17,934 nt of DNA, taken from contig JAEYTB010000055.1 in the NCBI GenBank assembly GCA_023434205.1, forward strand, positions 1-17,934, written 5' to 3'. This stretch comes from Planctomycetota bacterium (GTDB lineage: Bacteria; Planctomycetota; Phycisphaerae; Phycisphaerales; UBA1924). Both the position numbers and the translations under genes were made by a program. This document shows positions 8,634 through 15,865 of the stretch, one piece after another. Numbering within the stretch: the stretch's first letter is position 1; each line of letters begins with the position of its first letter. The notes beneath the pieces were generated by a model that had not been told where the DNA came from, made no database searches, and worked only from the letters and a program-made list of their open reading frames with translations.

Positions 8634-8682
8634 ATGAGCAACGCCCGGGCGGCCACGTGGCCAACCCGGGCGTGGAACTCAT
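8634..8682. repeat. Long interrupted hairpin directly after the lipoprotein gene
   Basis: Nested perfect repeats are present: ATGAG/CTCAT (8634-8638 with 8678-8682), ACGCCCGGG/CCCGGGCGT (8641-8649 with 8665-8673), and a central 12-bp palindrome GGCCACGTGGCC (8651-8662). There is no T run after it on the plus strand, so it is not a classical intrinsic terminator, although it could still end or stabilise the lipoprotein mRNA. All pairs are Watson-Crick, so the strand cannot be told. Confidence 0.65.
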
Positions 8683-8684
8683 GT

Positions 8685-8783
8685 ACCTCGGCGTCTCGCC
8701 CACCGCCGGTCCTTGGCGGTCCCTGCCGCTCCCTCAAGGAGAGCCCCGCAGGCCGAGGTCAAGGGCGGGCACCAGAACCCGCC
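8685..8783. ncRNA. Candidate structured RNA element (three-way junction plus hairpin), strand unknown
   Basis: This gene-free stretch folds compactly by eye. An 8-bp perfect outer stem ACCTCGGC/GCCGAGGT (8685-8692 with 8752-8759) encloses two hairpins: ACCGCC/GGCGGT (8702-8707 with 8715-8720), and CTGC/GCAG (8723-8726 with 8748-8751) carrying an inner CTCC/GGAG (8729-8732 with 8738-8741). A further 6-bp hairpin GGCGGG/CCCGCC follows (8764-8769 with 8778-8783). No known riboswitch, SRP, 6S, tmRNA or RNase P signature was recognised. In very GC-rich DNA such pairing can arise by chance, so this is a candidate only. The rest of the gap (8784-8895) shows no gene. Confidence 0.35.
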
Positions 8784-8895
8784 GTCTCTCCATCCTCCGG
8801 GCCGCTGTCCTGCAACGCCCATCAGATACTCAAGCTTCGAATTCATCCGTCGCGGGTGCCACTCAATGCGCCGGATTTCATCGTCGCAAACCCGC

Positions 8896-8930
8896 AAAAA
8901 AGGGAGGGCCCCGGCGCGAGGCCGGGGCCC
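8896..8930 (-). terminator. Rho-independent terminator of the first fibro-slime gene
   Basis: Read on the minus strand, a 10-bp GC stem (8921-8930 with 8906-8915, 5-nt loop) is followed after four bases by TTTTTT. It lies 24 nt beyond the stop codon of the gene ending at 8955. Confidence 0.9.
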
Positions 8931-8954
8931 TGGGCGTGCCGATCGGGTGGAGGA

Positions 8955-9872
8955 TCAATCGAACACGGCCGTGACCGAGGGGGGCTCGATGGTGCGGAGC
9001 ATGATGTTGGTGTCGATGCGGCAGTTGGACTCGGTGCGGTGCCGCTCCGCGAAGAAGAACTTGAGAGTGTACGTCTGGCCGTCCACCAGCCAGTTGAGGC
9101 GGTCAAGGTTGATGGACTGGTTCACGGCGCCGTGGACGCCGCCCAGGTCGATGACCAGCTTGTTGTCCACGAACACGAACACGTCGTCGTCGCCCGTGAA
9201 GCTGAACACCTGCCCGGTGCCGGCCTTGTACTGGAAGGTGGTCTGCAGCTCGAACGTGAAGTGGAAGTTCTTCGAGCTGTTGGCCGAGTTGCCCAGCATG
9301 TCGCCGTTGATCGGGAAGAACCCGCCCTTGCTCTGGTAGAGCGGGTCGGTCCGGTCGTTGAAGGTGTAGACGTTGGTGCCCGACTGACGCACGAGCGTCA
9401 GGTTGAGCGGCTTGGACATGTTGACGCCGGGCACATCGCGGAACCACTTCGCGAAGTTCGCCGCGGTGGTCGTCGAGCCGTCGTAGCCGGACTGGAACGA
9501 GCCGTTCACGTCGCCGGGCATGGCGTTGATGTAGCTCTTGGGCGAGATGCGGTTGCGGCCCGCGCTGTCGCGCCACTGGCTGCCGACCTTCAGGCCCGTC
9601 GAGCGGAACACGGGCTTGCCGTCCGCATCCAGCGTGTCCTGGCATTCCTGCATGTAGTGGCCGAAGCCGTCGGTGGGCTGGCGCTCGAAGTCGGCGTGCC
9701 CGCCGCTCACAGACCTTTCGCGGAAGTCCCGGATCACGCCCGTCAGCGTGATGCTGGTGGGAAGGTTCGCGTACGGGTCGCTGGACCCCGCACCAATCGC
9801 CAAAGGCATCGTCATCGCGATGGCCAGGCTCATCAGCAGGGCGGGGTGCTTCACGCGGCGGGCGATGGTCAT
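8955..9872 (-). CDS. Exported fibro-slime domain protein (copy 1)
   Basis: This is a secreted protein of 305 residues. The ATG at 9872 has AGGAGG 8 nt upstream and starts a signal peptide (MTIARRVKHPALLMSLAIAM, cleaved near AIGA/GSSDPYA, about residue 28). The mature protein is essentially one fibro-slime domain (the TIGR02148 type, first noted in Fibrobacter and slime moulds, related to the PA14 beta-sandwich). Diagnostic stretches are TGVIRDFRERSVSGGHADFE (44-63), WFRDVPGVNM (143-152), FFPINGDMLGN (185-195), KNFHFTFELQTTFQY (201-215), FTGDDDVFVFVDNKLVIDLGGVHG (225-248) and FFAERHRTESNCRIDTNI (273-290). The GDDD/VFVD loop resembles the acidic calcium and sugar site of PA14 domains. It ends in PPSVTAVFD, an ending shared with its neighbour. 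No anchor or sorting tail is seen. Its role, perhaps carbohydrate binding or cell surface adhesion, is inferred. Confidence 0.9.
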   Translation of the reverse strand: MTIARRVKHPALLMSLAIAMTMPLAIGAGSSDPYANLPTSITLTGVIRDFRERSVSGGHADFERQPTDGFGHYMQECQDTLDADGKPVFRSTGLKVGSQWRDSAGRNRISPKSYINAMPGDVNGSFQSGYDGSTTTAANFAKWFRDVPGVNMSKPLNLTLVRQSGTNVYTFNDRTDPLYQSKGGFFPINGDMLGNSANSSKNFHFTFELQTTFQYKAGTGQVFSFTGDDDVFVFVDNKLVIDLGGVHGAVNQSINLDRLNWLVDGQTYTLKFFFAERHRTESNCRIDTNIMLRTIEPPSVTAVFD

Positions 9873-10008
9873 GCTGGTAACCTCCTCGGGATACACGCTT
9901 TACCAACCTAACTCTCCCAAACACGCCCGCCGCCAACCAGCTATCGCGGCAACTTGTGTGCTTTGCGCGTGAAACTGGTCCGTCTGGGTGGTCGGGGCCA
10001 CCACTGCC

Positions 10009-10041
10009 AAAGAGAAGAACGGCCGGGCAAGGGCCCGGCCG
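10009..10041 (-). terminator. Terminator of the second fibro-slime gene
   Basis: On the minus strand a 9-bp stem CGGCCGGGC/GCCCGGCCG (10020-10028 with 10033-10041) with a 4-nt loop is followed by a T-rich tract (TTCTTCTCTTT). It lies 31 nt after the stop codon at 10073, so the two paralogues are likely separate transcripts or only partly connected. Confidence 0.8.
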
Positions 10042-10072
10042 CTCGTCAGTCGTCAGGTAAAGTTGCGGCGGT

Positions 10073-11038
10073 TCAGTCGAACGGCGCCGTCACGGCGGGC
10101 GGGTCCACGCGGCGCAACGCCATCGACGTTTCGATCCGCAGGTTGCACTTCGGCCGGTTGCGGTTCGCGTAGAAAATCTGGATGCGGTGCTCGCCGCCAT
10201 CCACCAGCCACGCCAGGCGGTCCAGGTCGATGGTCTGGGGCACGTCTGCCGCGACGCCGCCCAGGTCGATCACGAGCTTGCCGTCGATGAACACCCACAG
10301 GTCGTCGTTGGCCTGGCAGGTGAAGTACTGCCCCTGCCCGCGCCGGAACGTGAACGTGGAGTCGATCGCGTACGAGAAGTGGTAGTTCTTGTTACCGCCC
10401 TGCGCGCCGCCGTTGGCGCCCAGGAGCTTGCCGTTCACCATGAAGAAGCCGTCCATCTTCGAGTAGTGCGTATCGACCTTGTCGTCGAACACATACCGGT
10501 TGGTCCCGGGCACACGGACCAGCTCGATCGGGGCCAGCGCGGACATATTGACGCCCGGCACATCGCGGAACCACTGGGCGAACGTCTGGGCGCTGGTGAC
10601 CGCGCCGCCCTGGTTCACCGCCGTGAGACCCGACTGGTCGCCCGGGGCGGCGTCGATGTATGGCTTAGGGGGGCAGATGTTGCGCCCTTCGGCGTCCCGC
10701 CACTGGTTGATGATCTTGTAGCCGGTGCTCACCAGGACGGGCTTGCCGTCGGCGTCCAGCTCGTTGGCGACCATGCCCAGGTAGTGGCCGAACCCCGAGG
10801 CGGGCGTCAGCTCCATATCCGCATGACCGCCCGCGACGTTGCGGGCTCGGAAGTCGCGGACCACGCCCTCCATCCGCATGGAGCTGGGCAGCGCCGCGTA
10901 GGGGTCGGACGACGAACCGCTGCCCGAGCCGCTGCCGTTTCCGTTCCCGTTCCCAGCCCAGGCGTACATGCCCCCGGCCAGGCTGGCGAGCAGTGCGGTG
11001 CAGGCAAGCAGGGATGATCGTTTCAGGCTGCGGGACAT
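10073..11038 (-). CDS. Exported fibro-slime domain protein (copy 2, divergent paralogue)
   Basis: This 321-residue secreted protein is a paralogue of the next gene on the same strand. The ATG at 11038 is preceded by GGAGG at 8 nt, the same spacing as in copy 1, and opens a signal peptide (MSRSLKRSSLLACTALLASL, cleaved near AWA/GNG, about residue 28). A low-complexity Gly/Asn/Ser linker (GNGNGNGSGSGSGSSS, 29-44) follows, which copy 1 lacks. Shared landmarks are SSDPYAALP, VVRDFRARNVAGGHADME (59-76), LDADGKPV, WFRDVPGVNM (156-165), VFIDGKLVIDLGG (249-261) and the ending PPAVTAPFD. Differences are clear at the usual signature: FTCQANDDLWVF replaces FTGDDDVFVF, and ANRNRPKCNLRIETS replaces AERHRTESNCRIDTN. 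Four cysteines in the mature part are placed differently from copy 1. The frame runs upstream to 11296 but without a signal peptide there, so that start is rejected. Confidence 0.87.
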   Translation of the reverse strand: MSRSLKRSSLLACTALLASLAGGMYAWAGNGNGNGSGSGSGSSSDPYAALPSSMRMEGVVRDFRARNVAGGHADMELTPASGFGHYLGMVANELDADGKPVLVSTGYKIINQWRDAEGRNICPPKPYIDAAPGDQSGLTAVNQGGAVTSAQTFAQWFRDVPGVNMSALAPIELVRVPGTNRYVFDDKVDTHYSKMDGFFMVNGKLLGANGGAQGGNKNYHFSYAIDSTFTFRRGQGQYFTCQANDDLWVFIDGKLVIDLGGVAADVPQTIDLDRLAWLVDGGEHRIQIFYANRNRPKCNLRIETSMALRRVDPPAVTAPFD

Positions 11039-11338
11039 AATCGGTACCTCCACCACAACGGGTGCCCGTCCACGGACAATCCGGTGTGTCAACCCCAGCG
11101 TCGAATGCGGTTTCGCGGGAAGCAAGGCGGTTGGAACTTTCCGTGCCGCGGAGGGGTCGGTCTGTAACGCCTGGGCCGGGTGGGCCGGCGGCCGGAATTG
11201 TGCATGAGCGCTCGGTTGCTGTCTTCCAGCCGGAACGCCCCGGGAGCCGATGTATTGTCGGACCCGCTGGGGTTCCGCGCGGCGTCGGGTCGCCACGCGG
11301 GATCATGGACCCAGTTTGGCCGGGTGCGAAGGGACTCC
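11039..11338. promoter_or_regulatory. Divergent intergenic region between fibro-slime copy 2 and murA
   Basis: This 300-base stretch has no credible gene. On the minus strand a perfect TTGACA (11092 to 11087) lies about 49 nt before the fibro-slime start, but I see no good -10 at 16-18 nt from it. On the plus strand TATTGT (11253-11258) is a weak -10-like match 80 nt before murA. AAGGGA lies just before the murA ATG. Both promoters must be here, but exact sites cannot be fixed. Confidence 0.35.
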
Positions 11339-12757
11339 ATGGATACGTTCGTCATCGAAGGTGGCCGGCGGCTGTTCGGTCGGGTGCGGATCAACGGCTC
11401 CAAGAACGCGGCCCTGCCGATGCTGGCCACGGCTTTGCTGACGGACCAGCCCGTCACGCTGCGGGACGTCCCCAGCCTCGCCGACATCCGCAACATGCTC
11501 AAGCTCCTTGGCGAGCTGGGCTGCACCAGCGGCGACGGCATCTTCAACGGCACCGTGACCCTGCGGTCCACCGACGAGTCGCTCTCCCACGCCCGCTACG
11601 AGATCGTCCGCACCATGCGGGCCAGCATCTGCACCCTGGGCCCCATGCTCGCCCGGCGCGGCTACGCCCGGGTCTCCATGCCAGGCGGGTGCGCCATCGG
11701 CGACCGCCCCGTCGATCTGCACCTCCGCGGCCTCCAGGCCCTCGGGGCTCAGGTCACGGTCACCGCCGGGGACATCATCGCCAAGGCCCCCCAGGGCGGC
11801 CTGGTCGGCGCGACCGTCTTCCTCGGGGGAACCTTTGGGTCCACCGTGCTGGGGACCGCCAACGTCATGTCCGCGGCGACCCTGGCCCGGGGAACCACCA
11901 TCATCGAGTCCGCGGCGTGCGAGCCTGAGATCGTGGACCTCGCCAACCTCCTGATCGCCATGGGCGCGCGAATCACCGGCGCCGGCTCGCCGCGGATCAC
12001 CATCCAAGGCGTCGAGGAGCTCCACGGCGCCGACTACACGGTCATCCCCGACCGGATCGAGGCCGGCACGTTCATGATGGCCGCCGCGATCACGAACGGC
12101 GACCTGACGCTGGACAACTGCCCGATGGACGCGCTGCTGAGCGTGACGTACACGCTCGCCGCGGCGGGGGTTCACGTGCAGCCGCTGACCGGGCTCCCGA
12201 CCACCAACGCGGTGGTGGGGGGGCGCGGTCGGGCGCCGGCGCTGACCATCACCAGCGGGAGCTCTGACCCCTTCCGCAACAACGACAACGACCCCATGCG
12301 GCGGACGGTGCGTGTGACCTGCGACCGCGTCCTGCGGCCGGTGGAGGTGACCACCCAGCCGCACCCGGGGTTCCCGACCGATCTCCAGGCCCAGCTCGCG
12401 GCGCTGCTGACCCTCGCCGACGGCAACTCGGTGATCACGGAGCGGATCTTCCCCGACCGCTTCCTGCACGTGGCCGAACTGCTGCGGATGGGCGCGAAGG
12501 TGATCCGCCAGGGCTCGACCATTGTGGTGTCGGGGGTGCGTTCGCTGGTGGGCGCGCCGGTCATGGCGAGCGACCTGCGGGCCAGCGCGGGCCTGGTGCT
12601 GGCCGGCATGGCGGCCGAGGGCACCACGATCGTCAACCGCGTCTACCACCTCGACCGCGGCTACGAGCGGATGGAGGACCGGCTGCGGTCTTTGGGCGCG
12701 TGCATCGAGCGGGTGGATGAGAAGGAGCTGGCCGGCGCTGAGAGCGCGGCGGCCTAA
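11339..12757 (+). CDS. murA: UDP-N-acetylglucosamine 1-carboxyvinyltransferase
   Basis: This enzyme catalyses the first committed step of peptidoglycan synthesis, transferring enolpyruvate from PEP to UDP-GlcNAc in the cytoplasm; it is the fosfomycin target. The key residues are in place: Lys22-Asn23 (GSKNAALPM), Arg91 and Arg94, catalytic Cys118 in MPGGCAIGDRPVDLH (Cys rather than Asp, so predicted fosfomycin-sensitive at this position), the PDRIEAGTF loop (237-245), the general-base Asp348 in GFPTDLQAQ, and Arg440 in HLDRGYERMEDRL. ATG 11339 follows AAGGGA closely. The length is 472 residues against about 420 usually. Compared with the E. coli enzyme as I recall it, numbering is +3 at the Cys but +43 at the Asp and Arg, so about 40 residues are inserted between, mainly around 285-335. 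Its presence implies peptidoglycan. The stop codon overlaps that of the convergent receiver gene. Confidence 0.96.
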   Translation: MDTFVIEGGRRLFGRVRINGSKNAALPMLATALLTDQPVTLRDVPSLADIRNMLKLLGELGCTSGDGIFNGTVTLRSTDESLSHARYEIVRTMRASICTLGPMLARRGYARVSMPGGCAIGDRPVDLHLRGLQALGAQVTVTAGDIIAKAPQGGLVGATVFLGGTFGSTVLGTANVMSAATLARGTTIIESAACEPEIVDLANLLIAMGARITGAGSPRITIQGVEELHGADYTVIPDRIEAGTFMMAAAITNGDLTLDNCPMDALLSVTYTLAAAGVHVQPLTGLPTTNAVVGGRGRAPALTITSGSSDPFRNNDNDPMRRTVRVTCDRVLRPVEVTTQPHPGFPTDLQAQLAALLTLADGNSVITERIFPDRFLHVAELLRMGAKVIRQGSTIVVSGVRSLVGAPVMASDLRASAGLVLAGMAAEGTTIVNRVYHLDRGYERMEDRLRSLGACIERVDEKELAGAESAAA

Positions 12758-13203
12758 GCCCGCCAGAGCATCCTGCGGACCAGGGGGCTGAGCACGACCT
12801 CCCCGTCGTTGACGCGCACGAGGTTGTCCAGCAGCACCTCGATCTCGTCGTCCTTGTGCAGGTAGCCGAAAGCGCCGGCGTCGACCGCCGCGTCGGCAAA
12901 CTCCTCGCGGATGTGGCCGCTGAACATCACGACCTTGGCCTTGGGGCAGGCGGTGGCGAGCGTGCGGACCAGCTCGAAAGTCTCGACGCCGGGCATGTCC
13001 ACATCCATCAGGATCACGCCCGGGCAGTGCTGGCGGACGTAATCAACGATGGTGTCGGCGGTCTCCAGCCAGCCGACCCAGCGGAAGCGACGGTCGCGCC
13101 CGATCACCCGGGACATCGCCTCGGCGAGGATGGCGTTGTCATCAACCAGGAGAACGGCGATGGGCTGGGCGGGTGCGCCGGTGTGGGCGCCGTGCTGCGT
13201 CAT
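12754..13203 (-). CDS. Stand-alone response regulator (receiver only, NarL-like without HTH)
   Basis: This 149-residue protein is a single REC domain, which accepts phosphate from a histidine kinase. Conserved residues are the acidic pair Asp21-Asp22 (VLLVDDN), phospho-acceptor Asp67 in LMDVDMPG, Ser95 in VMFSGH and Lys117 in YLHKDD. The region after REC (EVLLDNLVRVNDGEVVLSPLVRRML) resembles the linker of NarL/LuxR-type regulators, but the protein stops where the helix-turn-helix would begin. It therefore probably acts through protein contact, as a phosphate relay or sink. The ATG overlaps the upstream kinase stop as ATGA, so it is translationally coupled to the kinase. Its stop codon overlaps the murA stop by four bases in opposite orientation. 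Confidence 0.9.
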   Translation of the reverse strand: MTQHGAHTGAPAQPIAVLLVDDNAILAEAMSRVIGRDRRFRWVGWLETADTIVDYVRQHCPGVILMDVDMPGVETFELVRTLATACPKAKVVMFSGHIREEFADAAVDAGAFGYLHKDDEIEVLLDNLVRVNDGEVVLSPLVRRMLWRA

Positions 13204-15827
13204 GGAACGGCCTCCGCGGGCTTAGGGGTGCTGGGTTCTTCGGATGAGAGCGCCCCCACGAGGGCGCGGCGCAGGTCGGCGGTCCCCGGCCGCTTCCCGA
13301 CATAGCAGACGCGCGGGTCGGTGATGCCCGGCCCGTGCCGGGCGCCCGGCGCGAGGTCCTCAAGCACGACGGCGCGGCGGGCGCCGTCCTGCGCGAGGTA
13401 TGCCGCGACGCGTTCGGGCGTCGCCGCCGCCCCGCCAACGACCCACAGCTGCGCATCGGGCACGCCGCCGTCGACCTCGAAACGCTCCGACTTTGCCTGG
13501 GCCGATTCCAGCAGCACCGACACATAGCTGAGCGTGCGTTTGTCTTCCAGCGTGATCGCGGCGTGCGGCTGCTCGCCCTCCGGCCGTGCCGGCGTCAGCA
13601 CCGTCTCGGCGCCGCGGGGGCGGAGCAGGAGCGAGAAGAGCGCGCCCTTGCCCGGCGCGGTCCGCAGCCGGACCAGCCCGCCCGCGCCCTCCACCCATGC
13701 GCGGACCATCGACAGGCCCATGCCCGTGGACACCGCCCGCGTCTTGGTGCTGAAGTAGGGCTCGAAGCAGCGGGCCGCGACGTCCGGCGGCATGCCCGGG
13801 CCGTCGTCCTCGACGGTGAGTTCGACAAACGGGCCCGCCAGATCCGCGGCGCCGCGGTTGGGATCGAGGGTGCGCGCCGTGATGCGGATCATGCCCTTGT
13901 CCGACGGTTTGCCGGCGGACGATGCCACCGCCTCGCCCGCGTTCTGCACCAGGTTGAACACCGCCTGCGTGAGGCGCGAGGCCGGGATCGCAACGACGGG
14001 AAGGTCCCCCGGGCAGTGGCCCTCGAGCCGTACGCCGCGGGGAAGCGCGGAGCGGAACACGCCCTCCACATCGCGCCACCAGGCGTGCAGGTTGGTGCTG
14101 GTTTCCCGCTCCGCGGACCGGTCGGGGTCTACCGCGAGGAGCCGCAGGCCCGACGCGAGCCGCTGGAGATAGCTCACCGCCTCGCCGATGGCGCTCACGT
14201 CCGCGAGCGCCGGGGTCGGCAGCCCCGCGTCGGCCAGGCTGTGCAGCCGCGCCCGGATCGGCAGCAGCAGGTTGCTCATGTCGTGGCCCAGCCCCGCGGC
14301 GAGCGTCCCCACGGTCGCCAGGCGTTCCGCCTGCCGGAGGCGCTCGTGGGACCGCTCCAGCGCCCCCGTCCGCTGCTGCACCAGTTCTTCTAGCCGCTCG
14401 CGGTGGGCGCGGAGCTCGGCCTCAGCGCGCGTGCGGCGCACGAACGCCCCGATCTCGCGCCCGATCGCGCCCATCATCGCCTCGAGCGTCGCATCCGGCG
14501 TATCCGAGCCGCGGGCGTACAGCGTGATGACGGCCTCGCAACGCTCGCCGTCGAGCACAGGGAATGCCAGTGCGCTGTGCAGCCCCGCCTGCACCGCGAG
14601 GTCCATCCAGTCGAGCCCCTCCTCCGGCGCGAGGTGGGCGAGCCAGTTGGCGTGCGCGGTCGCCCACACCCGGCCGGCCAGGCCGCGCCCGACGGGGAGC
14701 GTGCGCCCCAGGGCCCGCTCCTGGAACCCTGCCAGCGCCGCGGCCTCCTTCTCGGCCACATGCAACGCGACGCAGCGCAGCATGCCGATGCTGTCGTCCA
14801 TCTGCCACATCTTGCAGACAGAGACCTCCAGAGTCTCACAGAGCGTGTGCAGGATTTCGGGTGTGGCGGGCTCGAGCGACTCGGCCTTGGCGAGGATCTT
14901 GGTCACCGCGTGCTCCGCCGCCACGCGTCGGGCGGCGCGGAGCCGCGAGGTCAGGTCGCGGAAGACCACGACCTCCCCGGTGATCGTGCCGTGCTCATCG
15001 CGCACGGGCGTGCGCACGAACTCGACCGGGAACGGCGACCCGTCCTTGCGCCGGAACACGTGGGGGCCCTTGGCCCCGGGGGTGGCTGCCCCTTCGGTGT
15101 CTGGCGGCGCGGGCGGGTTGTCCTCCCTTGGCAGGAGCTGGCCCAGCGGCGCGGCGACGAGTTCATCGGGCGCATAACCGAGCAGCGCGGCCCCGGTCGA
15201 GTTGACGAACGTCGCCAGGCCGTGGTTGTCGATGCCGAAGATGCCCTCGCCGACGGATTCCAGCAGCAGGCGGACGCGCTGCTCGCTGTCGCGCAGGGCG
15301 TGGTTGGCCTGCGTGAGGTCCTCCGTGCGCTCGTAGACGCGCGACTCCAGGACCTCGTTGGCGACGCGGAGCTCCTCCTGGGCCTTCTCGCGCTTGTCGA
15401 TCTCGCTCTGGAGTGCGCGGTTGACCTCCGCCAGGGCTCGGTTCTTCTTGTAGAGGTCGATGAAGACCGCGATCTTCGACCGCATGATCTCCGGGTTGAT
15501 GGGCTTGCTGAGGTAGTCCACGGCCCCTGCGCCGTAGCCGCGGAGAACGTCCTGCTCTTCCAGGAGGTGGGCGGTCAGGAAGAGGATGGGGATGTTCTCG
15601 GTGCGCTTGCGCTTCTTGATGATCTGCGCGAGCTCAAGGCCGCTGATTCCGGGCATCTTGATATCGAGCACGATGGCGGCGAAGTCGCGGTTGAGCAGCT
15701 CCAGCAGGGCCTGCTCCGCGGACTGGGCGCGCACCAGCGTGTACTCCGGCGACCCGAGGATGGACTCGAGCACATCGAGGTTTCGCGGTTGGTCGTCGAC
15801 CAGCAGGATGGGAACGGCTTGCTGCAT
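13200..15827 (-). CDS. Sensor histidine kinase: REC-coiled coil-PAS-GAF-HisKA-HATPase with degenerate receiver-like tail
   Basis: This is a cytoplasmic 875-residue kinase with no membrane segments. Domains in order: REC (about 5-125; Asp11-Asp12, phospho-acceptor Asp55 in VLDIKMPG, Thr85, Lys108 in LSKP); coiled coil (about 128-185); PAS (about 185-295, with a FRRKDGSPFPVEF signature); GAF (about 305-465); second coiled coil (468-505); HisKA with His515 in GLGHDMSN; HATPase with N-box Asn629 (NLVQNAGEAV), G1 EDDGPGMP (673-680), F-box CFEPYFSTK (687-695) and G2 GMGLSMV (702-708). The last 120 residues (about 755-860) look like a receiver fold without its Asp. The N-terminal receiver can take phosphate from the upstream hybrid kinase and tune this kinase. 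ATG 15827 is preferred since it begins just before the REC strand; TTG 15869, overlapping the upstream stop as TTGA, is a real alternative that adds 14 residues. Neither has a good Shine-Dalgarno sequence. Confidence 0.9.
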   Translation of the reverse strand: MQQAVPILLVDDQPRNLDVLESILGSPEYTLVRAQSAEQALLELLNRDFAAIVLDIKMPGISGLELAQIIKKRKRTENIPILFLTAHLLEEQDVLRGYGAGAVDYLSKPINPEIMRSKIAVFIDLYKKNRALAEVNRALQSEIDKREKAQEELRVANEVLESRVYERTEDLTQANHALRDSEQRVRLLLESVGEGIFGIDNHGLATFVNSTGAALLGYAPDELVAAPLGQLLPREDNPPAPPDTEGAATPGAKGPHVFRRKDGSPFPVEFVRTPVRDEHGTITGEVVVFRDLTSRLRAARRVAAEHAVTKILAKAESLEPATPEILHTLCETLEVSVCKMWQMDDSIGMLRCVALHVAEKEAAALAGFQERALGRTLPVGRGLAGRVWATAHANWLAHLAPEEGLDWMDLAVQAGLHSALAFPVLDGERCEAVITLYARGSDTPDATLEAMMGAIGREIGAFVRRTRAEAELRAHRERLEELVQQRTGALERSHERLRQAERLATVGTLAAGLGHDMSNLLLPIRARLHSLADAGLPTPALADVSAIGEAVSYLQRLASGLRLLAVDPDRSAERETSTNLHAWWRDVEGVFRSALPRGVRLEGHCPGDLPVVAIPASRLTQAVFNLVQNAGEAVASSAGKPSDKGMIRITARTLDPNRGAADLAGPFVELTVEDDGPGMPPDVAARCFEPYFSTKTRAVSTGMGLSMVRAWVEGAGGLVRLRTAPGKGALFSLLLRPRGAETVLTPARPEGEQPHAAITLEDKRTLSYVSVLLESAQAKSERFEVDGGVPDAQLWVVGGAAATPERVAAYLAQDGARRAVVLEDLAPGARHGPGITDPRVCYVGKRPGTADLRRALVGALSSEEPSTPKPAEAVP

Positions 15828-15865
15828 TACGCCTGTGGCGGTCTCCTTGTCCTCCCCCACGCTTC

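Noticed and set aside
8640..8673. Hairpin after the lipoprotein gene considered as a standard Rho-independent terminator.
   Set aside because: No T run follows it on the plus strand, and on the minus strand it lies far past a better terminator, so it is listed as a repeat instead.
8829..8844. CTCAAGCTTCGAATTC looks like a cloning-vector polylinker (adjacent HindIII and EcoRI sites).
   Set aside because: Only 16 bases are involved, with no other vector sequence on either side, and the flanks are normal for this genome. Chance is the simplest explanation, though read support could be checked.
8634..9911. 425-codon plus-strand frame opposite fibro-slime copy 1.
   Set aside because: It has the composition of an antisense shadow, while the minus frame has a signal peptide, Shine-Dalgarno sequence, terminator and clear fibro-slime motifs.
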